Shown: positions 21,801 through 32,512 of the stretch, in pieces
Layout: each line of letters starts with the position of its first letter
Position numbering within the stretch: position 1 is the stretch's first letter
Source of the DNA: Sorghum bicolor
Lineage: Eukaryota > Streptophyta > Magnoliopsida > Poales > Poaceae
Length of the DNA stretch: 64,000 nt
Assembly: GCF_000003195.3 (NCBI RefSeq)
Contig: NC_012871.2
Location: 13,371,022-13,435,021 of the forward strand
Direction: 5' to 3'
Made by a program: the position numbers and the translations under genes
Notes under the pieces: model-generated
Seen by the model: only the letters and a program-made list of their open reading frames with translations
Told to the model about the DNA's origin: nothing
Database searches by the model: none

Positions 21801-22013
21801 CTGTTTCGCCGGCCCCGGGGGAGGAGCACGCCGTCGTTCCGCTGCTGCTGCTCCTTGCTCTCTGCTCCTCCGCCGTCGCCGCCTCGACGCCGACAGCAGG
21901 CAGAGGAGAGGGAGAACGAGGAGTGGCACCACAACCAGCAGCTGCTGCTGGGGGAGAAGAGGCCATCCTATTGCGGCTAGCAGCTCATGGGAGCGAGACT
22001 GGGCGGCGTCCAT
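18877..22013 (-). CDS. Cytochrome P450, CYP71 clan (CYP71E-like), three exons, 541 aa
   Basis: Exons in order of translation are 22013-21605, 20213-19606 and 19485-18877 (409, 608 and 609 nt; phases 1 and 0; stop TAA). Intron 1 is about 1.4 kb, carries MITEs and has a GC donor (CCAG|GCAAGT). Intron 2 is GT-AG. The protein has a hydrophobic anchor (about residues 23-42) followed by an unusual run of Arg, the hinge PPPGPAKQLPVLGN, an I-helix with the complete FAGGIDT motif, ExxR (KENFRLHP), NPERF and the heme loop FGSGRRSCPA. It is slightly longer than usual because of the Arg-rich N-terminus. Exons 1 and 2 are strikingly GC-rich compared with the plus-strand paralogue. It is likely a tandem relative of that gene, inverted. 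Substrate unknown; no break seen. Confidence 0.88.
20255..20468. mobile_element. MITE in intron 1 of the minus-strand P450 gene
   Basis: Carries AACTATGGACTAATTAGG and TTTGTCTCGCAAATTACAAG, words shared with the copies at 15643-15873 and 22098-22313. Ends are degraded. Confidence 0.5.
20469..21049. other. Middle of intron 1 of the minus-strand P450
   Basis: Intronic sequence without a recognised gene. Short ORFs here show no conserved motif. Confidence 0.5.
21050..21165. mobile_element. Partial MITE (5' part) in P450 intron 1
   Basis: GGGCATTGTTTATTAAATTC followed by TTTTTCAAGATTTTCTGTCA and a short TA run resembles the left half of the GGCCTTGTTTAG family. Confidence 0.35.
21345..21585. 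mobile_element. Stowaway-like MITE fragment next to the exon 1 donor
   Basis: TACTTCCTCGAGTC at the left, then TATAAATTTGACGAAATTTATA, and at the right CAAACGTGAAAATACTTTGACTC resemble grass Stowaway (Tc1/mariner) elements. Terminal TA duplication is not clear. It lies only a few bases from the GC splice donor of the P450 gene. Confidence 0.4.
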
Positions 22014-22097
22014 GGCGCTCTTTAATTTGTTCCCGTGCTGGACTCCATTATATATATTGGTGTTGTCGCCGTGCCGGCTTTTTGGCTAGTCTGCGAG

Positions 22098-22313
22098 AAT
22101 TTTTTTTTATATTATAGTATTTTCGTTTTTATTTGACAATTATTGTCCAATTATGAATTAATTAGGTTTAAAAGATTTTATTTCATGATTTATAGGTAAA
22201 TTGTACAATTAATTTTTGTTTTCGTCTATATTTAATATTTTATGCTGTAAAATTTGATGTGACGAAAAATCTTAAATGTTTTTAGGTTTTAGGTGAACTA
22301 AACAAGAAGTGAT
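22098..22313. mobile_element. MITE in the promoter region of the minus-strand P450
   Basis: Contains TATTATAGTATTTTCGTTTTT, CAATTATGAATTAATTAGG and ends TTAGGTGAACTAAACAAG, the inverted end of the GGCCTTGTTTAG family. It begins about 85 bp upstream of the P450 start codon. Confidence 0.55.
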
Positions 22314-22397
22314 TAGTATCACTGATTGAGTGACGGCTGCTGTCTACCTCATGACGCACCAGCTAGCATGGATCTGAATGATTCGGGTGTTTTTTTA

Positions 22398-22637
22398 GGC
22401 CTTGTTTAGTTTCTAGAAAATTTTGTAAAATTTTTCATATTCTCCGTTACATCGAATTTTTAGACGAATACATGAAGTATTAAATATAGACGAAAATAAA
22501 AACTAATTGCACAGTTTGGTCGGAATTGACGGGACGTATCTATTGAGCCTAGTTAGTCTATAATTAGACAATATTTATCAAATACAAACAAAAGTGCTAC
22601 AGTGTCGATTTTCTAAAATTTTTCGGAACTAAACAAA
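22398..22637. mobile_element. MITE of the GGCCTTGTTTAG family (nearly full copy)
   Basis: Left end GGCCTTGTTTAGTTTCTAG after TTA; right end TTTTTCGGAACTAAACAA. The imperfect inverted ends and 240-bp length fit the other copies in the window. Confidence 0.65.
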
Positions 22638-23249
22638 GAAAAAAAGATGGCAGGAAACTGATGCACGGAAACGCCAATGGTGCTCAAGTCTATGGAGATA
22701 CAGTGTAAGCATGTGGTTCACCTGGTTGTTTTTCCTCTTTATTCACTACTAGGAACCTACTGGACAGCTGGAGTGCTTTCCTCATGGCACAGATTGTCCG
22801 AATCAATCATCAATCAATAAACAAACAAAATAGGGTCCCATGAGTTTGACACGACCAATGACTTTTTCCAACAGTGTTTTTCTCTCACGATAAATTAGCA
22901 AATAATATTTTTAGTTATAACTTTTCAGATCAGCGAACAGGCTAAATAACAATATATTGCTCTCTCTGCTCTAAATTAGAAATCATTCAATCTTTTCTAG
23001 ATACGTATCTTTTGTAAAAAAAATCAGAACGACTTATAATTTTGAAATAGACAGGATACTACACTTATAGTACTTTTACTGAGCATCACCTTTTTAAAGT
23101 AGAAAGATTAGAATACGCTTTGAAAAGTATTTCCAAATTTTAGTACAAGTACAAAGATTTGTCCACCTAGTTTGAAAGTTAGGATGTACAATTATTTGGA
23201 GCTATGATTTGAAAGGATTTTAATCAGGGTTCACAAATGATTATGGACA
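22638..23249. other. Intergenic sequence with a possible Stowaway-like fragment
   Basis: No gene. At about 22964-23066 the words CTCTAAATTAGAAATCATTC and GAACGACTTATAATTTTG suggest a decayed Stowaway- or Tourist-type element. Confidence 0.4.
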
Positions 23250-23258
23250 TTGGAGCTA

Positions 23259-23734
23259 GGAAAAAGTCTACATAATCCCCCAAACTATCAACGGTAGACT
23301 ACTTCACCCCTCGAACTATAAAACCGGATATTCTACATCCTGAACTTTCAATACCGGTCAAATAACCCCCTAGAGTGGTTTTGGATGGTGGTTTTGTCTT
23401 TTTCTTTTTTATTTATTTCCGCTAAATCTTTGAAAAAACATAATAAAACATAGAAAAATCATAAAATAAAAATTTCAATTTTGTTGGACTTCTGATGAGT
23501 AGATCTACACAGTGAATATATAATATGGTATACTTTAGTATAAAGTTTTTGTTGTAGCTTTAAATCTATATTTTTCTGTAATTAAATCGAATAATTGATA
23601 TATGCAGTTCCTATGATCCAATTATGGTGAAATTTTTATGGTGGGCTCATTATTGTATGCTTGAACTATGGTAAAAGTTTCATACCCAGTGGATCACGTA
23701 TAACTTAGTTTGGGAGGTTATGTAGACTTTTTCC
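23259..23734. mobile_element. Mutator-type MITE (476 bp) with 9-bp target duplication
   Basis: Terminal inverted repeats of about 30 bp start GGAAAAAGTCTACATAA and continue through CCCCCAAACTA. They are flanked by TTGGAGCTA (23250-23258) and TTGGAACTA (23735-23743), 8 of 9 matching, the duplication length of Mutator-like elements. Noncoding inside. Confidence 0.8.
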
Positions 23735-23743
23735 TTGGAACTA

Positions 23744-24675
23744 TCATTTGAAAGTTAGGATATTGGCTTTTGTTGGATCAAATGATTATGTACATCCAAA
23801 TCGAAAATACTCTCATCCAGGTTCATCCAACACAACCAAAGTCCAATTGAATTTTGGATTACCCAAATTCATTGCCACCTCTATCCAGAGGTGGATATCA
23901 GGATATGCAACTTAGGCACTACTCATTGAACCAATTAAATTATATATCCTCATAATTTTCATCCCAATAATGAAGGCCCAACAGCAAACATATGTCCTTA
24001 GGCGGTTAGGCCTGTGTCCATCTCTCTGCTCACCTGTATTTGTCTCCCTGCTCACCGCACCCCGCACAAGCACGCGGCCACACCCACATGGGTGGAGCCA
24101 AAGACAAGGAGGCGAGGAGAGAGACAAATGTGGCTCTATGTACATGTGTCATGTGTAGGTGCAAATATTGTAGGCACAACAACAAAGATAACTGCCGTAG
24201 TGCATCGTGGCTAGCTAGAAGTCGCGCGCACAATGCATGAAATAGTTGATAGCTACAATTTAAACCAATATATATCTAGATTCATAGCTAAATTGTTAAG
24301 AAAAGAATAAAATAACATGTGTGCCACTCTGAGTTGAGGTGGAAAACTACAAATTACCTCATAATCTGTGTGAACAAAACTGATACAGCTCTCTAGAGTC
24401 GGACCGTACTATGCCCTCTCCATCCGCTAGCGCTAGCGCCCAGACGTCCGACTCAGGTGCTAGCGCTTGGACGCTCGTGCTGCTACTTTGTCTGTGCGCT
24501 CGCCTACAACCCTTCCGCTCCCCACACACACGCACATAAGCTTAGCTTCCATCAGGACACCCCTCGCACATGCGACATGCTCCCACCTTGCCCCCCCCAA
24601 CTCCACCTCATCCCAATCCCCATCCTCATCCGTTCGCCTTGCCCCTGCAGGAGCACCCCCCACCGCCGACGATGG
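23744..24675. other. Intergenic sequence left of El3
   Basis: No supported gene. The 3' part (about 24440-24680) is C-rich with an even mix of codons in several frames, but has no start context, splice signals or motif. It continues, across the El3 insertion, into 61816 onward. Confidence 0.5.
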
Positions 24676-24680
24676 CCTTC

Positions 24681-25382
24681 TGTTGACACCGTTTTTGGGC
24701 ACGTGTCCAGGACGGCAGGATAAGATGGCAGTGTTTTGTTTACAGGATGAGTTGCCGATGAGGATGGTTGCCGATAGGGGAGAGATTGAACGTGACTAAG
24801 TCTACAGGCGGTGATGTGTTTGTGCCAATGGCTATGATGAGGAAATCTGCCGATGACTATGGCAAGGGAGTCTGCCGATAATACGAAGGGAGAGTCCGGA
24901 AGCTGCCGATCGGTTTGTGGAGGAGTTTCAGTTTGTCACGGGGGATAGTTTTGTTATTTCCTTAGTTATTTACATCATTTTGTATACGGATTCCGTGTAA
25001 TTTGGAATTCGAATTCTAATCGTGTCTGGTTGTAGCTCTTTGAGCAGGGTATAAATATAGACCCTAGGACCTTGTAATGAGACATCTATCAATCAATCAA
25101 ACACATGTTTTTACTCATATTCCAGCATCTACTTTTTCGACGACTTCGTCATACTTTTTCCTTTTGTTACGAGTTCTTAGGAATTCGTCGACTTAAGCTC
25201 GGCGTGTTCTCGAGTTCCGCGTGAGTACCTCTTAGCCGTGACATCCGGGCGCATCGCTGTTGTCAGGACTAAAGTATTCGAGTTATCACCTTTGCCGATA
25301 GTAAGGTCAAATCGGCTGGCACGCCTTAACGTTTGAATCGGGTATTAGCCCTTTGTGTTTGCAGATCAGTTTTGCATCAACA
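24681..25382 (+). repeat. El3 5' LTR
   Basis: 702 bp, nearly identical to 61114-61815. The TATA box TATAAATA is at 25050-25057, followed by ATCAATCAATCAAAC in the expected leader position. The LTR already contains the CCGAT/ATCGG words typical of the whole element. Confidence 0.95.
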
Positions 25383-25389
25383 CATCTTT

Positions 25390-25449
25390 TGGCACGCCCG
25401 GTGGGACCGATTCAAGATCAACACATCTTTTGGCACGCCCGGTGGGACC
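25390..25449 (+). other. Duplicated primer binding site region of El3
   Basis: TGGCACGCCCGGTGGGACC occurs at 25390-25408, seven bases after the LTR end, and again at 25431-25449. The 41-bp unit also copies the last bases of the LTR (ATCAACA). I did not assign the tRNA. Confidence 0.75.
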
Positions 25450-25469
25450 GATTCAAGATCAAGATCAAC

Positions 25470-28400
25470 ATGTCAATCTCTGACTTTGATCAGGAGAACG
25501 TCATCCCCGTGACGGAAGCCAATCTCAAGGATGAGCAGAAGCAAGCTATTGCCCAAGCTATGGAGGAATACAAGCTGCAATGCCTGAAGTCCTTCAGCAT
25601 AAATAGGAGTGGCGAAGTGATCCAGAAAGATGCACTGCCGGCACCATGGCAGGTTACTTTCGAAGCCAATCCGGGCAAGCTTCAAGATATGGTTGACAGT
25701 GCTATCAACCGTGCTTTGATCAACCAAGCTGGCGTACTGTCTAATACGGTTTTCAATGCCGTGGCAAGAACTTTCAAGGAAGGACAAATCCCACCAGATT
25801 ATGTGGGCCCCACTCATCATCAGCCAACAGCACCGGAGGTTACGGCTCCATCGGCTGCTATGGCCGCTGCGAGTGCACAATCTGTCGTCCCTCCAAGTAC
25901 ATTGGGAACTACTAATGCACAATCTGTGCCGATGACAACTAACCCGCAGACTTCAGGTGGGCAGAATAAACTGACTACAGATATGTTGGCATCGGCAATA
26001 TCAGGATTGACTCCTCCTCCCAACTGGTGGGGTTACGGTATGCCTCCAGAGTTGACACCGGGTACATCACAGATAACTGACATGAGGGGCAAGGCTCCTA
26101 TGGCATCGGCGCCTCCCAATGCGCCGTGGAACCAGAGTCCTCGGTATACTACAACTACTACTGCAAGGCCTCACTGGGAATCCTCAAGATTCAATGTTCC
26201 AGATGCCTAATGCATCGGCAGATTCAATGCTGATGCAACAGAGGTCTATGGCCCAGTCGGGGTATGTCAATTCAATGATGGTACCCAATTATCAATCATC
26301 GGCAGCGCCTATGCCGATGAACGCTAACAATGGATGGCTTGGACAGCAAGTCTTTCCGCAAATGCCCCAACAGAGTTACCAGGCTACAGGGTTCCAGCAA
26401 GGACAGATCTATCCCGGATTCCAAAGTCAGGGGATCCCCAGCCAGCCAATGAATATCGGACAGCAACTCGGGGGGCAGCAAATCGGTGGACAGCAGTTTG
26501 GTGGTCCGCAGATTGGAGGCCAGATGATCAACCCAATGTTCCGTGCAGATCATGCCCCGAACAGACACGTGGAGGCTCGCCACCAAGTGCCGGACCCGCA
26601 GCCGCCTCATCGGCAGGATGCCGATGCATATTGGGCCGATAAGATCGCTGAAGTGATGAGGGATCAATTTGGGATAAAACCCAAAGTCAACACTTACTCT
26701 TATCGGACACTGTATCCTCCCACATATGATTTGATCCTGCTTCCGCATCGGTACAAGGTACCAGACTTTACTAAGTTCTCTGGGCAAGACGACACGTCAA
26801 CCATGGAGCATGTCAACAGGTTCATCATTCAATGCGGAGAAGCCGGTAACAGGGATGAATTGAGGGTTTGTCTATTTTCATCATCATTGTCTGGATCGGC
26901 TTTTACCTGGTTCATATCACTACCTCCCAACTCAGTGATTACTTGGGCCGATCTGGAAAAACAGTTCCACAAATACTTCTTTTCCGGGGTTCATGAGAAG
27001 AAGATCATCGATTTGGTCAAATTGAGACAGCGCAATGATGAATCGGTTGAAGGTTTTGTGCAGAGGATACGGGAAGTCAAAAATAAATGTTATAGTCTGG
27101 TTCTAGATGATCGGCAGCTAGCCGATTTGGCTTTCTAGGGTTTATTGCCACACATCAGGGATAAATATGCCTCTCAGGAGTTTGAAAGCTTAAGTCATTT
27201 GGTGCAGAGGATTTCTGATCAAGACATCAAGCCTTTTGAGCCCAAAAGAGCATGGAACAAGAAGGTATCATTTGTTGATGAGGCAACAAGCTCAGATTCT
27301 GATGAGGAACCAGTCATCGGTTTGGCAGAGTGGGTAAAGAACAAGAAGCCGATGTCTTGCCCTTTTGGGCAGAAGGAACCAGAAAAGTTCGCTTTTGACA
27401 CCGCTAAGGCCGATAGGATATTTGCTTTTCTACTTCAGGAAGGTCAGATCAAGCTGTCTCCTAATCACGTGATCCCATCGGCAGAGGAGTTGAAGAGGAT
27501 GAAATATTGCAAGTGGCATAATGCAACTTCTCATGACACCAATGAGTGCAAAGTTTTCAGACAGCAGCTGCAATCGGCCATAGAGTGTGGGAGAATCAAG
27601 TTTGACAGTTCCAAGACCCAGAAGCCGATGAAGATAGACCAACATCCTTTCCCGACAAACATGTTGGATGCAAAGGGGAAGGCCAAGGTCTTAACATCGG
27701 AAGCAGCCGAGAAAAGTGCATCGGTAGATCCTCAGCATCAGATTACTACTGCCGATGCAAAAGGTAAAGGCTTGGTCCAGGAAGGAACCAATTCAGGTAG
27801 GCCTCCTCGGTCTGGCATCGTTATAACTCATAGAAGGCCTCGAGAGAACTGGCAGCAACGGGAAGATCGGTATCGGCGCCAGCAAGAAGATTATCGTCGG
27901 GAGGAAGAGAGACGCCGACAGGAGTGGAATCGGCATAGAGATCATTGGAACTGTCCGTTCTTCATCCATTGTTGGGAGGAGAATATTAAGCTTCCCACTG
28001 TCAGAGACTGCCCTGAGTGCAATGGTTATGATCGGTACGACAGGACCGATCGGCGTTATCATGATGACAATCGGCGATTCAATGGGCCGATCAGAGGAAG
28101 AGCATCGGTTCATGATCGGCTGGGGGGCAGGCTCAGCGTGCACGATAGGCTTGGTGATCGTGTCCAATATTTTCCCAGGAACCAGGAAGAGCTCGAGGAG
28201 ATGGCTAATGCACGAGTTCCCGATGAGTTCATATTTTGCAGGGATGCTAACACGCATCGGGTGGAGTCAAGGGAGAACCGACGCCCAGCAGCAAGGCAGA
28301 AGCCACTCCCTCCGTGGTGTCCTGAAGGGTTAACCAAGACACAGAAAAGGAGATTGCAACGCGAAAGGCAGGAGGAGCTAAGCAAGGGCGAGAACGCTGG

Positions 28401-29124
28401 TCAGTCTGGAGGTCAGCAGCCATCAGACACTAAGAGGGAAGGTCCATCGGCAGGAGTTAACATGGTCTTTATGTTGCCGATGGAGTTTCTTGCACCATTC
28501 AGTGATGATGAGTTGGGATTTTCCGATCAGATAGCTCAGCTGGCTCTGGATCCGATGATAGCTATCTTTGAGAAACCTGCCGATGACGAAAGACAGCATC
28601 TCAAAGCTCTGTTCGTCAAAGGAAGGGTTGATGGGCAGCCGATGACCAAGATCTTAGTTGATGGTGGAGCTGCTATTAATATTATGCCGTATGCAGTATA
28701 TCGGAAGCTTGGGAAAGGGGATCAGGATTTGACCAAGACCGATATGATGCTTAAAGACTTTGAAGGAAACGTATCTCCAGTTAAGGGGGCAATATGTGTG
28801 GAGTTGACCATCGGCAGCAAAACTTTGCCGACAACTTTCTTCGTGATCAGTGGAAAGGGTGCGTACAACTTGTTACTGGGAAGAGATTGGATTCATGCCA
28901 ATTGTTGCATCCCGTCTACAATGCACCAATGCTTGGTTCAGTGGGTAGGTGACAAAATTGAGATTGTCCCGGGAGATTCTTCTTATGTCATTGCGTCGGC
29001 AGAGGCGGATACTTATGAGAAGACCAGGTGCATTTCAGGAGAAGTTTGGGAGAAAGATTTTTTCAAAGTTGCCGATTACGAGATTCCACCGATCCAAGCA
29101 GTCGGTTCTGACGAAGGTTTTTAA
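25470..29124 (+). pseudogene. gag-pro: El3 Gag-protease, broken
   Basis: Starts at ATG 25470 just after the second primer site. The first 247 codons are N-terminal Gag, rich in Ala, Pro and Thr. A frameshift at about 26155-26205 moves the frame to the next part: a Gln/Gly-rich linker and the Gag core (KVPDFTKFSGQDD... and TWADLEKQFHKYF) up to TAG 27136-27138. Beyond the stop the frame continues: an Arg/Glu-rich stretch (27840-27930), a CPFFIHCW/CPECNGY cysteine motif, and the protease (LVDGGAAINIMPY near 28660 and NLLLGRDWI near 28870). It ends at TAA 29122-29124, which overlaps the next ATG by one base (TAATG). The protease has GGAA in place of the DTGA/DSGA of chromoviruses, common in Tat. 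Confidence 0.85.
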
Positions 29125-32100
29125 TGGATAGGTTCGCCGATGATGCAAAGTTAGGCCAGGGATTCACATCGGCCGATGAGTTGGTAGAAGTAGATATAGG
29201 TAGTGATGATAAACCTAGACCTACTTTTATTAGTTCCAAGTTAAATTCTGAGTGTAAGCAGCAATTAACCGATTTGTTAAAGGAATATAAAGATTGCTTT
29301 GCTTGGGATTATACCGAGATGCCTGGTTTAGACCGATCAATTGTCGAACATCGGTTGCCTATTAAGTCTGGATTTCGGCCACATCAGCAGCCAGCTCGTC
29401 GGTGTAATCCTAATATTCTTCCTGACATCAAGGCTGAAATAACTAAACTTATTGAAGCCAAGTTTATTCGACAGTGTCGGTATGCCGAATGGATTTCCAA
29501 TGTTGTTCCGGTCTACAAGAAGAACGGGAAGCTTCGGGTCTGCATTGATTTCAGGAACCTCAATAAAGCTACGCCGATGGATGGATATCCGATGCCAGTT
29601 GCCGATCTATTAGTTGACGCTGCGGCTGGACATCGGATTATCAGCTTCATGGATGGCAATGCAGGGTACAATCAAATATTCATGGCTGAAGAAGATATTC
29701 CAAAGACCGCATTCAGATGCCCTGGTCATGTTGGGTTGTTCGAATGGATAGTTATGACTTTTGGCCTTAAGAATGCTGGTGCTACTTATCAAAGGGCCAT
29801 AAATTTTATTTTTCATGAGTTCATCGGCAAACTGGTAGAGATTTATACTGATGATGTGGTGGTCAAATCCGGGGACTTCGCAAAACATCTTGCCGATCTA
29901 CAAAAAGTATTGGAGTGCACGAGGAAGCATGGATTGAAGATGAATCCCAATAAGTGTGCATTTGGTGTGTCGGCAGGGTAGTTTCTTGGTTTCATGGTGC
30001 ATCAAAGGGGGATTGAAATTAGTCGAAGATCTATTGATGCCATCAATAAGATAGTAGCCCCTACCAACAAGCCTGAGCTCCAGTCCTTGATCGGCAAGGT
30101 AAATTTTATCAGGAGATTTATATCTAATCTGTCTGGTAAAATTTGTGCTTTCAGTCCTCTTCTTAAGTTGAAAGCCGATCAAGAATTTATTTGGGGAAAA
30201 GAACAGCAGTTGGCTCTGGATGAAATCAAGAAGTATCTAATGAATCCCCCAGTTCTAATTCCACCTTAGCAAGGAAAGCCCTTTAGATTGTACTTGTCTA
30301 CCGATGGGACGGTTATCGGTTCAGCTTTAATTCAAGAATTTGAAGGGAAAGAGCGTGTAATTTATTACTTAAGCAGGAGGTTGATTGATGCTGAGACCAG
30401 GTATTCGGCCATTGAGAAACTATGCCTATGCTTGTATTTTTCGTGTATCAAATTGAGGCATTACCTGTTATCGGCCGAATGCACTGTTGTTTGCAAAGAT
30501 GATGTGGTCCGGTACATGCTATCCATGCCGATTATGAGTGGTAGGATCGGTAAATGGATTTTGGCGCTGTCGGAGTTCGATCTGCGTTATGAATCGGCTA
30601 AAGCAGTTAAAGGGCAGATTATGGCCGATTTTGTGACTCAACATTGCGGTGTAGTGGAGACCTTGGAGATTGTGCCCTGCACGCTTTTCTTTGATGGATC
30701 TACATGTGACCGGAGGGCAGGAATCGGCATAGTGTTAGTTTCCCCTAAGGGGAAGAAGTATGAATTTTCCTTGCCGATTGTTGCTACATCAACAAATAAT
30801 CAGACTGAGTATCAGGCTTTGATCAAGGGATTGGAGTTGTTAAGAGAAGTTCGTGCTGACGCCGTCGAAATCTTCGGGGATTCTATGTTGGTTATAAATC
30901 AATTGGCCGGGAATTATGAATGCCAAAGTGAAGTTCTCATAACTTATTACGAGAAGAGCATGCAACTGTTACAGGAATTCAAAGATTTCCGTTTAGAGCA
31001 TGTTCCCCGATTGCATAATGAAGAGGCCAATCGGTTAGCTCAGCATGCCTCGGGATATCAGCCTACGATTAATGCAATATCGGCAATCGGTGCCGATGAT
31101 TGGAGGAAAGAAATTATTGATTATTTGAAAAATCCATCCAAGAAAGTTGAAAGACGAGTTCGATTTCAAGCAACCAAGTATGTGCTCCTCGAAGATGAAT
31201 TGTATTATCGAACTATTGATGGAATTCTTCTCCGATGCTTAGGTGATGATGAAGCTAGGAGTTTGATGGGAGAGATCCATGAAGGGGTGTGTGGAGCACA
31301 TCAGTCGGCTTTCAAGATGAAATGGATGATTAGAAGGAATGGATATTTTTGGCCGACCATACTTGAGGATTGCTTTATGTATTTCAAGGGATGTCAAGGT
31401 TGTCAAAAGTTTGGTAACATTCAAAGAGCGCCCGCATCGGCTATGAATCCTATTATCAAGCCTTGGCCGTTTCGGGGATGGGCTATCGATCTGATCGGCC
31501 AGATTTATCCACCATCTAGCAAGGGGCATAAGTTTATTCTGGTTGCCACCGATTATTTCACTAAATGGGTTGAAGCTATTCCTTTGAAGGTCACATCGGC
31601 CAATATGATTGATTTTGTGAAGGAGCACATTATTTACCGATTTGGGATTCCTCAGACAATTACTACCGATCAAGACACTATGTTCACATCGGGGGAATTT
31701 GATGAATTCGCAATCGGTATGGGGATTAAAGTGTTGAATTCTTCTCCTTATTATGCTCAAGCCAATGGGCAGGCCGAGGCGTCTAACAAAGGAATTATCA
31801 AGCTTATCAAACGAAAGATTGAAGAAAATCCTAAGTGGTGGCATACATTATTAAATGAAGCGTTGTGGTCCTATCGGATGGCTTGTCATGGATCAACCAA
31901 GGTATCACCCTATCAATTGGTGTATGGACATGATGCAGTGTTGCCTTGGGAGATTAAGGCTGGATCTAGGCGATTATCTTTTCAAGATCAATTGGCTGCC
32001 GATGATTATGCCACTTTGATGACCGATGAGTTAGATGATCTAGCAGGACATCGGTTAAAGGCTTTAATGAGTATAGAAGAAAATAAGAAGAGAGTTGCTA

Positions 32101-32354
32101 GATGGTATGATAAGAAAGTAAAGGCTAAGGAGTTTGCCGATGGGGATTTGGTATGGAAATTAATTTTACCAATCGGGACTAAAAGTTCGAAGTTTGGAAA
32201 GTGGTCTCCTAATTGGGAAGGTCCTTATCGGATAAGTCGATCGGCTCCTGGTAATGCCTATATTCTAGAAACTCTTGAAGGAGTTGAATTTCCCAGAGCA
32301 TTAAATAGCAAATATTTAAAAAAGTACTACCCCAGCATATGGGTCGATGCATAA
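29124..32354 (+). pseudogene. pol: El3 Pol: RT, two RNase H domains, integrase; broken by two TAG stops
   Basis: ATG 29124 overlaps the stop of the upstream frame. Reverse transcriptase (VCIDFRNLNKATP, YTDDVVVK at about 29847) runs to TAG 29979-29981. RT thumb and connection run to TAG 30267-30269. From there one open frame of 688 codons carries a degenerate RNase H, the archaeal-type RNase H (LFFDGS, about 30690, and TEYQAL), and integrase with a zinc finger, the DDE core (AIDLIG, TTDQDTMF, GQAEASN) and the C-terminal GPY/F segment (WEGPYRIS). The second RNase H assigns it to Tat. Both stops follow the pattern CAG to TAG, and the rest is well kept, so the decay is recent. Confidence 0.88.
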
Positions 32355-32363
32355 AAGTTTAAG

Positions 32364-32450
32364 TGCCGATAACACTCCTATCGGCTGGATTAGAATGTAT
32401 CTGGGGCCAGACTTAATGTTTCAAAAGATGCCGATAACAGTCCTATCGGC
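32364..32450 (+). repeat. Two copies of a GCCGATA/TATCGGC hairpin after El3 pol
   Basis: GCCGATAACACTCCTATCGGC at about 32364-32384 and GCCGATAACAGTCCTATCGGC about 66 bases later. Each is a 7-bp stem with a 7-base loop. They lie between the pol stop (32354) and the stop of the antisense gene (32513), so they may act in 3' end formation of either transcript. Confidence 0.6.
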
Positions 32451-32512
32451 TAGACTAAGACATTAAGAAAACTGAAATGCAGAGGAGTGAAGACGTGTTG
32501 CCGTTGAAAGCT

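Noticed and set aside
21608..22117. Plus-strand ORF opposite P450 exon 1
   Set aside because: Shadow of exon 1; composition only.
24457..24799. Overlapping short ORFs at the left end of El3
   Set aside because: They run from the flank into the LTR across the insertion junction, so they cannot be old genes.
25353..25469. Upstream start for El3 gag from an earlier codon
   Set aside because: The extension would translate LTR and primer-site sequence; ATG 25470 directly after it is the natural start.
31239..31844. Minus-strand 201-codon ORF opposite El3 integrase
   Set aside because: Shadow of the integrase frame. The true antisense gene starts beyond the pol stop.
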